From NCBI GenBank assembly GCA_028821605.1, contig JAPPFM010000019.1, forward strand, positions 1-61,031: 61,031 nucleotides of DNA. The letters are read 5' to 3'. The notes beneath the pieces were generated by a model that saw only the letters and a program-made list of their open reading frames with translations, made no database searches and was not told where the DNA came from. This DNA comes from Candidatus Poribacteria bacterium. Its GTDB lineage: Bacteria > Poribacteria > WGA-4E > WGA-3G. Below, in pieces: positions 43,333 to 51,960 of this stretch. The stretch's first letter is position 1, and every line of letters begins with the position of its first letter. The translations under genes were made by a program, and so were the position numbers.

Positions 43333-43845
43333 TCAAAAAATATATAGCCAACCCACCATGATACCGCACCCTGCAACAGCACCAGCAGATGCTGCTATCA
43401 GCTGTCTGGATCGCATTTTCTTGTTGTAGATATCAACGTAAGTGCTGACATATTCAGGGCGTTTTCCAATCAATCTTTCAATCGACGGGTGTGGAGGGGT
43501 ATTGTAGTGTTTAATAAGCATGAGGAAAAAAGGTGAGGACCCCACAGCAACAAGCGCGCACCCCACTCTGTCTGAGGCACCAGGGTACACTTCACTAGCG
43601 ATGCATCCCGTCACCAGTCCAGACATCGCGCCAGCAAAAGCCGATCCGATACCCATGCCAAAAGGCGTAAGCACTGTCATAATCTGGTCCACATCCTTTT
43701 TGGCATCAGATTCCGCCCTAAGGCGCAGCGCATTTATGTCTTCTACCTCTAAAGGCTCTTGCGCGAAGGTCAGAAATGGAGTAACAAGCGTTAGCAAAAT
43801 TATGAGAAAGCAGCCTTTGTTGATGTGTAACTTGATTTCTATCAT
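43333..43845 (-). CDS. Exported membrane protein, paralog A
   Basis: A 170-residue protein with a signal peptide (FLIILLTLVTPFLTFAQ). Two or three hydrophobic segments follow and a conserved stretch HPSIERLIGKRPEYVSTYVDIYNKKMRSRQLIAASAGAVAGCG. It is a clear tandem duplicate of the next gene upstream (43862-44368). No family recognised. The ATG of MIEIK is preferred to an upstream TTG. Confidence 0.6.
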   Translation of the reverse strand: MIEIKLHINKGCFLIILLTLVTPFLTFAQEPLEVEDINALRLRAESDAKKDVDQIMTVLTPFGMGIGSAFAGAMSGLVTGCIASEVYPGASDRVGCALVAVGSSPFFLMLIKHYNTPPHPSIERLIGKRPEYVSTYVDIYNKKMRSRQLIAASAGAVAGCGIMVGWLYIF

Positions 43846-43861
43846 CAGTTTTAATCTTTTT

Positions 43862-44368
43862 TTAGTGTAATGCAATTATGAGTATATCGGCAAAAGTATA
43901 CGCCCAAACCGTTATGAGACCACACCCTGTAGCAGCACCAGCAGAGGCTGCTATCAGCTGTCTGGATCGCATTTTTTTGCTGTATGTATCGACGTAAGCC
44001 CTGACATATTCAGGGTGTTTCCCGATCAATCTTTCAATCGGCGGGTGTGGAAGGGTGTCATAGTGATTAAGCGCGAGTACAACAGGTAATGCCCCTGAAA
44101 CAACAAGCGCAGCGCACCCAACCTCTGAGCCGCCAAGAGGCAATGTACGAAACGTCATCACCAAACACGTTCCGCTAGCGAAAGCTGATCCCATACCCGT
44201 GATAAAAGGTGCAGGCTTTCTCATATCCTTATTTGCATCCTTTTTCGCATCAGATTCCGCCGCTTTAAGACGCAGTGCTTTTACGTCCTCTACCCTTAAA
44301 GGTTCTTGCGCGAAGGTAAGAAGTGGAGCAATAAGCGTTAGCAAAAGTATTAAAAAGCAGCGTTTCAT
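43862..44368 (-). CDS. Exported membrane protein, paralog B
   Basis: A 168-residue protein with a signal peptide (CFLILLLTLIAPLLTFAQ). It shares with paralog A the segments EPLRVEDVKALRLKA, HPPIERLIGKHPEYVRAYVD and KKMRSRQLIAASAGAATGCG; the middle has diverged. The ATG follows AGGTAGGGAAA. Function unknown. The pattern of small glycine-rich helices suggests a membrane-embedded structural protein. Confidence 0.6.
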   Translation of the reverse strand: MKRCFLILLLTLIAPLLTFAQEPLRVEDVKALRLKAAESDAKKDANKDMRKPAPFITGMGSAFASGTCLVMTFRTLPLGGSEVGCAALVVSGALPVVLALNHYDTLPHPPIERLIGKHPEYVRAYVDTYSKKMRSRQLIAASAGAATGCGLITVWAYTFADILIIALH

Positions 44369-44467
44369 TTTCCCTACCTCCAGGGGACTCTACGACCATC
44401 ATACCCTACAGTGTTCAGAAGCTTTTCCATAGGACTTTTTCATTCTCAATCACAAGTTCTTGATGTC

Positions 44468-46504
44468 TTAGTTATTAAAAGCATTTGCAACGGAGACCAA
44501 GTCAAGTACGTTTACCACCCCATCGCCATTGATATCGGGATCAGTTTCGCCGAAGGCATTTGCGACGACAACCAAATCCAAGATATTAACAACACCATCT
44601 TCGTTCACATCCGCCATAGGAGGGCTTTCTACCCCCGATTCCGATTTCAGATAAATCTCGCCATCTAAATCAGGTATTGTATGCGCTGTGGCAGTGAGAC
44701 CACTTGCTGTGCCCTTAACTTTTTCCGAGAACTGGATCTGTTGTTCCTTGCCGGAACGATTATACACCGCCCAACCGTTGGTGAACTCTCGGATAAACAA
44801 ACCTTCCGTGTTTTCATAGAGTTGCCCTTTCTCATCTACAGGGGTTCCGAGGTCCGCATCCCAGAAGGCGTACCAATAATGATCGTGGTCGTGGACATGG
44901 GAGTGCGTGTCGTGGGACTCCGGTAGGAATGAATTATACCAATAATGTTCATGAAAGAAACTACCACTACCAATATTATATAACACGTAGCCATTTGAAA
45001 GCGTCAAACTCATGGTTGTGAATAAACGCATCCATTGTCGGTTGCGAGGGGAATCCGGTGGTTCTTTGATAAGTCCCCACCCCTCCAGCCCGTTGATCCG
45101 GGGTTCGCGAAAGTTCTTTTCTGACCAAATCAAGGTTTCTTCTATTTCAAGAAGATCCGCCTGGTTATACCCCGCGCCTTGATGAGGAGCGATGGTTATG
45201 CCGGGGGATGTCTCCATGAAAGTGCCGTTGATATACTCTGCCCACCGCGGGATCTTATCTCGATTGGTATTCACCATTATCAAGAAATCCTCGCCGACTG
45301 CATCACGAATGTTTTTCAAGATTTTATCACGTGCAAGGTTTTCCTCTTTTGAGGTCTTATATCCATGCAATCTTAGCCCCCAGTGATCAAGGAAGATTCC
45401 GTCAAATAATCCACATCTGGCAACAGCTTGAACATGTTCAAGTGTCCACTTTTGGGTTTCTGGTAGCGTGAAGTCTACGAGAGCTGCCCACCACCCTCCG
45501 TCATGAATACGATTACCCTCTGCATCTCGGAGCCAAGATACCCAATCTTCTGGATAAGCAGTTGCGCGTACTGTGTAATATGGAATTTCTACGAGCATCA
45601 CCATATTGGGATTCTGTGCCAAAAGTCCTTCCCGCCGCCTTTTGGCTTCTTGGAGATTACCAACCAAATGGATACCGTTATCAGTTACGGCAAACTCAAG
45701 ACCAAGCTCGTTACTACCAAACCACAGATCGTGATGAGCGTATCGCTCAGACTCAGATAAAGTCGGAAGATTTAGGATGTTTGCCCACGCTGCGAAAACC
45801 GATGGATACTCTCGATCTTCAATGCGGTCTTTCACAGGAAGTCTTGGCAAGTCACAAATCCCGATATTAGGTAAGGCTAACTGCAATAACTGCGATTCAT
45901 CAACAGCATTAGCATAGATGCTCAAAAATTCTAAGGCTACCAGGTTCTTAAGAGGTGTAATATCTGTGATCAGATTATTTTCAAGATCCAATCTTTGTAA
46001 GCCAACAAGCCTCGAAAGAGGGGTAACATCCTTAATCTGATTACCTGATAGATACAACATTCGCAAGTTAACAAGCCCAGCGAGGGGTGAGATATCCCTA
46101 ATCTCGTTAGAAGATAAATCTACTGTTTCTAAATTCGTCAATTTTGCTAACGGTGCGATATCTGAGATTTGGTTCTCATAAAGCTTCAATACTTTCAGTG
46201 ATACTAAATTCTTAAGGGGCGTAAGATCGCTTACCTTGCTGTCGGATAAATGTAAAAATTGAAGGTTTTTGGCGTGCTCTAATCCTTGAAGATTTGATAT
46301 GTCAGAACTGAAAACCACCAAACCTGTCATCCTTTGTAAGTCCCTAATTGTTAGGGGGACATTCTCTGGAACATCCTGTGTCTCACGAACCGCATTTCGT
46401 AGGTTGGGATCCGGTATCCAGTCTTTTTCTTGAGCGTTGACAAGGTGAGGCATCCAAATCATGATCAGAAGTAAAATGAGAAAAAACGTGTAGAATCTTT
46501 TCAT
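44468..46504 (-). CDS. LRR - glycoside-hydrolase-like - dockerin protein
   Basis: A 678-residue exported protein. Signal peptide (FFLILLLIMIWMPHLVNA, 7-24). An N-cap motif DPNLRNAVRE and about six leucine-rich repeats (~35-210, DISPLAGLVNLRMLYLSGNQI style) follow. A TIM-barrel glycoside-hydrolase-like domain (~230-600) has CGLFDGIFLDHWG, which would carry the acidic site, and a His-rich loop HDTHSHVHDHDHYW. The C-terminus is a dockerin with two Ca-binding motifs (DVNEDGVVNILDLVVVANAF, DINGDGVVNVLDLVSVANAF). The middle domain is a paralog of the sigma-factor fusion at 52-54 kb. Enzyme activity unproven. Confidence 0.8.
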   Translation of the reverse strand: MKRFYTFFLILLLIMIWMPHLVNAQEKDWIPDPNLRNAVRETQDVPENVPLTIRDLQRMTGLVVFSSDISNLQGLEHAKNLQFLHLSDSKVSDLTPLKNLVSLKVLKLYENQISDIAPLAKLTNLETVDLSSNEIRDISPLAGLVNLRMLYLSGNQIKDVTPLSRLVGLQRLDLENNLITDITPLKNLVALEFLSIYANAVDESQLLQLALPNIGICDLPRLPVKDRIEDREYPSVFAAWANILNLPTLSESERYAHHDLWFGSNELGLEFAVTDNGIHLVGNLQEAKRRREGLLAQNPNMVMLVEIPYYTVRATAYPEDWVSWLRDAEGNRIHDGGWWAALVDFTLPETQKWTLEHVQAVARCGLFDGIFLDHWGLRLHGYKTSKEENLARDKILKNIRDAVGEDFLIMVNTNRDKIPRWAEYINGTFMETSPGITIAPHQGAGYNQADLLEIEETLIWSEKNFREPRINGLEGWGLIKEPPDSPRNRQWMRLFTTMSLTLSNGYVLYNIGSGSFFHEHYWYNSFLPESHDTHSHVHDHDHYWYAFWDADLGTPVDEKGQLYENTEGLFIREFTNGWAVYNRSGKEQQIQFSEKVKGTASGLTATAHTIPDLDGEIYLKSESGVESPPMADVNEDGVVNILDLVVVANAFGETDPDINGDGVVNVLDLVSVANAFNN

Positions 46505-46604
46505 TAATTGTTCCTTATTGATAAAGTTTTAGAAATCGTTTGGCGTACGGCGAGGTCAAGGATATTGACAATAGATAGAGAAACCTTCTCGGTTTTTGTA
46601 TCTA

Positions 46605-49600
46605 CTACTTCAGAATCACCATTTTACGCAGGAAAGACAGGTTATCCGCCTGCAGTTGATAGTAATAGACACCACTGGCAACACGCTCACCGACAGCATT
46701 TCTGCCATCCCAATAGGCGGCACGATTCCGACTGGTATAGTGAGCTGCCCGTTGATGTCCAAGTTCTAAACGTCGGACGACGGTACCGCGTGTGTCATAG
46801 ATGATAATCCGTACGTCACTCGGATTCGCCAACTGATAGGGTATCCATGTCTCTGGGTTGAACGGGTTGGGATAGTTGGCGAGCAACGCTGTCTTTTCTG
46901 GAATTAGCGATGCTAAGAGGCGTTGAAGGTTCGCAATGCCCTGTTGGAAGACGATAGAACCGTCATCCTCAACTTGTGCCTTCTCTATCCATGCCTGTAT
47001 CATTGCAGGGTCCAATCCGTCTATGTCATCCATTGCGAGAATAGAGGGTGAAGCGGAAGCCGTTGACTTACCCATGTTCTGCGAGACAAGGATGAGATCC
47101 AAAACATTGATAATCCCATCACCATTCATGTCAACTTCTGAGTTGGCAGGCACAGTTTTTCCGAAGTGCTGAGCAACAAGGACCAAATCCAGAATGCTCA
47201 CTCGTCCATCCCTATTTACGTCTCCAATAGTGAGTTGTCCTTCTATGGTGATGACAACCTCATAAGATTCTGCGGCAATATGCTCACCTGTGATGGATCC
47301 CAATTCAAAGTTGTGCAATACCAATCGTGCTTCGCCCATCGTTTTTGCAGCGAACGTCACTGATAACAGGGAGCCCGTACCAGTAGCACCACCTTCGCTG
47401 AGGCGTGCCGAACTTAGATCTGTGATTTTTCCTGCCGTATTATCAATTGTTCCTTCTTGAAAGAAGGTCGTGCTGCCCCCTGCTTTCAGAAAGTTGCCTT
47501 CGTTGATTTCAACGACTTCAAGTACTGTAGCATCAAATGAAATATCAAATTGCCATCCTGCTAAATCGCTCACATTTTCTGCGTTCAACTCGACAGTGAA
47601 AGTATCGCCTGTATGGATTGCTGTTTCGGGGAGACTGGCACCGATACCGGAGGTTGCCACTGTATATTCCGTGCCGGGTTCAAATCCAATGAAAACTTTA
47701 CTGAAGGGCAGAAACGCTATCAGCAAAACATTTTTCCCTCGTTGCAGCGTGACAGGAAAAAAATCCTTGTAAGAGTCTGCTCCGCCGCCATAATCATTAC
47801 CGTAATAGACCAAATCCCCATTGAGCCACACCTTTAACCGATCGTAAGCACTACCGACATAAAGTGTTGTTTCCTGTTCCTGTGTTGAATACACGGATAC
47901 GGCACCGTATAAGACTCCATTCTCTTCACTCAGGAACGGAACGTTCAGGACATCTGCAAGGTTTTCTGGATCTGCAATTCTTCCTGTAGGTAGGAGTTTG
48001 TGGGATGTCCAGACGCTATTTCCGACAGATTTTCCCTCAATTGCGCCATGGGTAGCAATTCCTACCTCCGTTACCGTGCCTCCGCTCACTTCTGATAGTA
48101 AATCCATAGGGCTATGTAAGTTCACGTCTGGGAACACACACCATAACCAAGGTCCTTCTATTTTCGGACCTCCTTGTGGGAACCCCGGATTGTCATACCA
48201 AACGAACAGTTCTATATTTTTGCGTATGCCATCCAAAGGTGAAAAGTCGGATATGTTGTTGTTTTGAAGTCTCAGTTCTGTCAAATCTGTTAAGCCTATC
48301 AGCGGTGATATATCCGAAATGTTGTTGTTTTGAAGTCTCATCTGTGTTAGCTGGGTTAAGCCTGCCAGAGGTGATATATCCGCGACTTCGTTTTCAGCCA
48401 AGCCGAGAAGTTTCAAATTCGTTAATTTCGCCAAAGGTGTCAGGTCTGATATAAGCGCGCCGCAGATATCAAAATGCTCCAACTGCGTTAATTCTGCGAA
48501 GGGTGATAAATCACTCGCTAATGGATTACCCCACATTATAAACTCTTTGAGGTTACTCAATTCTGCAAGTGGAGAGAAGTCTGATACTCGAACCCAATGG
48601 GGCCAAAGACTTGTAAGATTTGTTAATCCCTTCAGCGGCGATAAATCGGTAACCTTGGTGGTGGCAAATTGTAAGGTCTTGAGATGGGTCAATCCTGCCA
48701 GTGGCGACAGATCAGATACCTGCCCGTTTACAAACCAATCTCTCTGCTCAAACCAAAGACCTGTAAGATTTGTTAAATCTGCCAATGGAGATAAATCGGA
48801 CACAGGGTTTCTATGGAATCTGAGTTCGGTAAGTTTGATTAAACCTGCTATGGGTGAGAGATCGAAAATATTATTGTCATTGATAGCTAACCAATTCAGA
48901 TTTACAGCAAACTCGAGCCCCGTCAAATCATTGATGTCTTTGCTGTTCAGATTAAGCCGTTTTAATGTAGCCATCTCCATCGCTGTAATCGTGTCACCAG
49001 CTGCTTTACCGAGTTCCACTCCAATTGCTGCGCGGAGGTTTGGATCGGTGAAATTGACTTCGGTCGTAAATATCCTTACCTCTGGATTTTTGAGGAGTTC
49101 ATCTATGGGAGAGAAATCTGAGATCGGGTTGTCACTCAGATCTAATTCTCTTAATTCAGTTAGTCCCGCTAACGGCGATATATCTGAGACCATGTTTTGA
49201 GGTAGGAAAAGATTTCTCATTTTCGTTAGGTTCGCAAGCGGTGATATGTCCGATACCTTGATTCGCTGTATTTCAAGGAATGCCAATTCTGTTAAGTTCG
49301 CCAAAGGCGATATGTCCGATATTTCGTTGATGCTCAGCTTGAGACGTTGTAACCCAGTCAACTCCGCAAGGACGGATATATCCGATATTTCGTTGTTAAC
49401 AAGAGACAGAGATTTTATATTCGGTAACTCCGTCAAAGGCTTAAGGTCTGATATATGTCCACCGCAAATATTTACATACTCCAGTTTTGTTAACCCGATT
49501 AAAGGTGATAAATCGGATATACCAGTGCCCCACGACCTAAACCATTCCAAGTTGACTAACTCTACGAGTATTGAGAGGTCGGGGACATGCATCCAATTAT

Positions 49601-51776
49601 ATTCCAGGGCAGTGAGATTCGTTAACCCCTTCAGCGGCGATAAATCGGAGACAAGGGTGCTGGAAAAATGCAATTTCTCAAGATTGATTAATCCGGCAAG
49701 TGGTGATATATCAGATACCTGTCGATTTTCCTCAAACCACAATCCAGTGAGGTTTTTTAATCCCTCCAATGGCGATAAATCGGAGACAGGATTTCTGTGA
49801 AACCTGAGTTCGGAAAGTCTAATTAAGCCCCCAATCGGTGAGAAATCAGCGATATTATTGTCACTGATATTTAACCAATTCAGATTTATTGCAAACTCAA
49901 GTCCTGTTAAATCACTGATGTCCTTGTTGTTCAGCTCAAGACGTTCCAATGTTGCCATCTCCGATGCTGTAATTATGTCACGAGGTGCTTTGTTGAGCAC
50001 TGCTTCAATTGCGGCGCGGAGGTTCACATCAGGAATGTCAACAGACTCCCCCGGGATAAGTTCGGGACGCTGTACGACCGGCGGAAGGATACTATCAGGG
50101 GTATTGAGCGCAGAAATCACATCGTCAAAATTAGATGTCCATGCATCCCGTTTCACGGTGCCGTTCTCATCTATGAGGGTTTGTAATCCCAAGTTTTTTA
50201 AGCTCTGTTTCTCACGGATCTGTGTGAGGAAGGCATCCGTTTCCAATCCAACAGCGGCAGCAGCATGGAAGGCATCCAGTGGCATTTGAAACAACTCATG
50301 AAACCGTTGGATCGGTTCATTTTCATGTTGCTTGAAGAAGCGTTGTCTGGACGCGTCATCCACAAATGGACCGCCAATCTTTTCTAACGCCTGCTGAAAC
50401 CTAACCGTGTCTTTCTCCACCAGAGCATCAACTGCCGCCTGTTCAGGATAGAGGCGGAGCGCGTGTTCTTTATTGTATGGTGGATTCTGATCCTGTTCAA
50501 TTGCTGCTCGGACGCTATCTTCAAACTTCTTCATGCCTTGCGTATGGCACCCAATACAGGAGAGACCGTTTCGAACCGTAGGATCGCTGGCGGCGGGGTT
50601 AGAAACAATCTTAATCGGAGCATCGTCCAGTCGGACACCATTAGCATCAACCAGCAAGTACGCCTGCAACCCGTTGGGGAGATTGAAGATAATTTCGCCA
50701 CCATCGTGTGTGAAATCAAGCGGATGCGTAAAGACATTTTGTGAACCTACGCTCCCAGCAAAGTCATAACTTTTCCAATACGCACCATACCGAGACGTAT
50801 GGCGTTCCACAACGCGGTTGTTTGAGGAGACACCCGAATCGTTGAAACCCGCACGCCAGACATCTATCCCCGGTGCGTTTCTGATATTGCTCGCAACATT
50901 CACCTCTAATTGTGCCTCTAACACACGGTCTGTTTGTGGAAGACCTAAAATGTCGTGGTAGAGGGGTGGTAGCGAAGCGGTCGCAAGAAACCAATCGACA
51001 TGGACAAACGGCACTATGCTGCCCGTTTCAGTCTGCAGTTGGGTCAGTTTTTCAAGGAGACCGGCTTGTGTTTCTGGATCAAACGCAATGTTGTAGGGAT
51101 ATGCTTGCTCAATTTGTGTCCAGACATCGATCGTGATATTATTCCATTCGTAACGCCGTAGGTCAATATAGAAGATTGTTTGTGCCTCATCAATAGGTGT
51201 TGGATTCGTAATCTCAAACTTCCACGAGAGACTATTTACGAGTTTAGAGAGTGCGATCCGATAGTCGCTGAGGGTTTCAGGGCTTTCACCGGCATTATAG
51301 AGATGCGTCATTGTAAAATAGCGTGCGGAGGGACGATCAAACGGATCCAGCGACTTTAGATGGTTTCGGATGGTATTGAGTATTGTATCTGTGGTTATGA
51401 AATTGATGTCGTGCTGCACATCCCAATCTGGCGCGCCTGCGGTAATCCAACGGGCAATCGTTTCAATGGCTTCTGGTGAGAGCGGTGGTAGATTGAGCGG
51501 CATTTGCGGACCCTTCTCAGTCGGTCCAAGGAGTCGTTTATAGAATTCTGAGTTTTCTGGGTTTCCTGGGATGATGACCTGCGTATCAATAAGCGCGGTG
51601 CGGTCAAGCAGGAGTGCTTCCTTAAAGGAACCGGAGGGTCCATGACAATTCAAGCAGTTTTGCTGAAAAATAGCGGACACTTGTTGTGTTAGATTCTCTT
51701 GAGCATCAACACCTTGATAACTCAAAACAAACATCAATAAGCAAACAAAAGTAACAAAAATTTTCCAGTTTTTCAT
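46605..51776 (-). CDS. Giant cytochrome c - LRR - cohesin - dockerin surface protein
   Basis: A 1723-residue protein, start at MKNWKIFVTFV (AAAAGGAGAAAAC before it; an upstream extension would run into a MITE). Signal peptide to ~25. A planctomycete-type cytochrome domain has heme site CLNCH at 41-45 and GNPENSEFYKRLLG; a second heme site CIGCH lies at ~407. Two LRR blocks (~580-905 and ~905-1195) each start with a NLRAAI...TASEMATL cap. A beta-sandwich follows (~1200-1370), then a cohesin (~1375-1515), a dockerin (~1516-1570) and a FlgD/T9SS-like C-terminal domain (YPNPFNPETWIPYQL...VYYYQLQA). Redox plus assembly roles are inferred. Confidence 0.85.
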   Translation of the reverse strand: MKNWKIFVTFVCLLMFVLSYQGVDAQENLTQQVSAIFQQNCLNCHGPSGSFKEALLLDRTALIDTQVIIPGNPENSEFYKRLLGPTEKGPQMPLNLPPLSPEAIETIARWITAGAPDWDVQHDINFITTDTILNTIRNHLKSLDPFDRPSARYFTMTHLYNAGESPETLSDYRIALSKLVNSLSWKFEITNPTPIDEAQTIFYIDLRRYEWNNITIDVWTQIEQAYPYNIAFDPETQAGLLEKLTQLQTETGSIVPFVHVDWFLATASLPPLYHDILGLPQTDRVLEAQLEVNVASNIRNAPGIDVWRAGFNDSGVSSNNRVVERHTSRYGAYWKSYDFAGSVGSQNVFTHPLDFTHDGGEIIFNLPNGLQAYLLVDANGVRLDDAPIKIVSNPAASDPTVRNGLSCIGCHTQGMKKFEDSVRAAIEQDQNPPYNKEHALRLYPEQAAVDALVEKDTVRFQQALEKIGGPFVDDASRQRFFKQHENEPIQRFHELFQMPLDAFHAAAAVGLETDAFLTQIREKQSLKNLGLQTLIDENGTVKRDAWTSNFDDVISALNTPDSILPPVVQRPELIPGESVDIPDVNLRAAIEAVLNKAPRDIITASEMATLERLELNNKDISDLTGLEFAINLNWLNISDNNIADFSPIGGLIRLSELRFHRNPVSDLSPLEGLKNLTGLWFEENRQVSDISPLAGLINLEKLHFSSTLVSDLSPLKGLTNLTALEYNWMHVPDLSILVELVNLEWFRSWGTGISDLSPLIGLTKLEYVNICGGHISDLKPLTELPNIKSLSLVNNEISDISVLAELTGLQRLKLSINEISDISPLANLTELAFLEIQRIKVSDISPLANLTKMRNLFLPQNMVSDISPLAGLTELRELDLSDNPISDFSPIDELLKNPEVRIFTTEVNFTDPNLRAAIGVELGKAAGDTITAMEMATLKRLNLNSKDINDLTGLEFAVNLNWLAINDNNIFDLSPIAGLIKLTELRFHRNPVSDLSPLADLTNLTGLWFEQRDWFVNGQVSDLSPLAGLTHLKTLQFATTKVTDLSPLKGLTNLTSLWPHWVRVSDFSPLAELSNLKEFIMWGNPLASDLSPFAELTQLEHFDICGALISDLTPLAKLTNLKLLGLAENEVADISPLAGLTQLTQMRLQNNNISDISPLIGLTDLTELRLQNNNISDFSPLDGIRKNIELFVWYDNPGFPQGGPKIEGPWLWCVFPDVNLHSPMDLLSEVSGGTVTEVGIATHGAIEGKSVGNSVWTSHKLLPTGRIADPENLADVLNVPFLSEENGVLYGAVSVYSTQEQETTLYVGSAYDRLKVWLNGDLVYYGNDYGGGADSYKDFFPVTLQRGKNVLLIAFLPFSKVFIGFEPGTEYTVATSGIGASLPETAIHTGDTFTVELNAENVSDLAGWQFDISFDATVLEVVEINEGNFLKAGGSTTFFQEGTIDNTAGKITDLSSARLSEGGATGTGSLLSVTFAAKTMGEARLVLHNFELGSITGEHIAAESYEVVITIEGQLTIGDVNRDGRVSILDLVLVAQHFGKTVPANSEVDMNGDGIINVLDLILVSQNMGKSTASASPSILAMDDIDGLDPAMIQAWIEKAQVEDDGSIVFQQGIANLQRLLASLIPEKTALLANYPNPFNPETWIPYQLANPSDVRIIIYDTRGTVVRRLELGHQRAAHYTSRNRAAYWDGRNAVGERVASGVYYYQLQADNLSFLRKMVILK

Positions 51777-51823
51777 GTGTTTTCTCCTTTTACCAAAGTT
51801 TTGATTGACAAGTTGTAGTAGAC

Positions 51824-51944
51824 AGGACTTACGCAATGCGCAATGAACTGCGCGACTTCGGACCATACTGCTTTTGAGAAAAACACATCCTTCCAAGGGA
51901 TATATTTGTAGGAATGCGATTTATCGTATGTTTGCGTAAGTCCT
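51824..51944. mobile_element. MITE with AGGACTTACGCAA terminal repeats, copy 2
   Basis: A 121-bp element with perfect 13-bp inverted ends, AGGACTTACGCAA and TTGCGTAAGTCCT. It lies between the sigma-factor fusion gene and the giant protein gene. No coding capacity. Confidence 0.8.
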
Positions 51945-51960
51945 AAGATGAACCCGTTTC

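Noticed and set aside
48176-49800. Long plus-strand open frames opposite the LRR region
   Set aside because: They mirror the LRR codon pattern of the minus-strand gene, with serine-rich composition and no start signals.
46605-51896. A longer start for the giant protein at 51896
   Set aside because: The extra 40 codons run through the MITE at 51824-51944, and a strong ribosome site lies directly before MKNWKIFVTFV at 51776.
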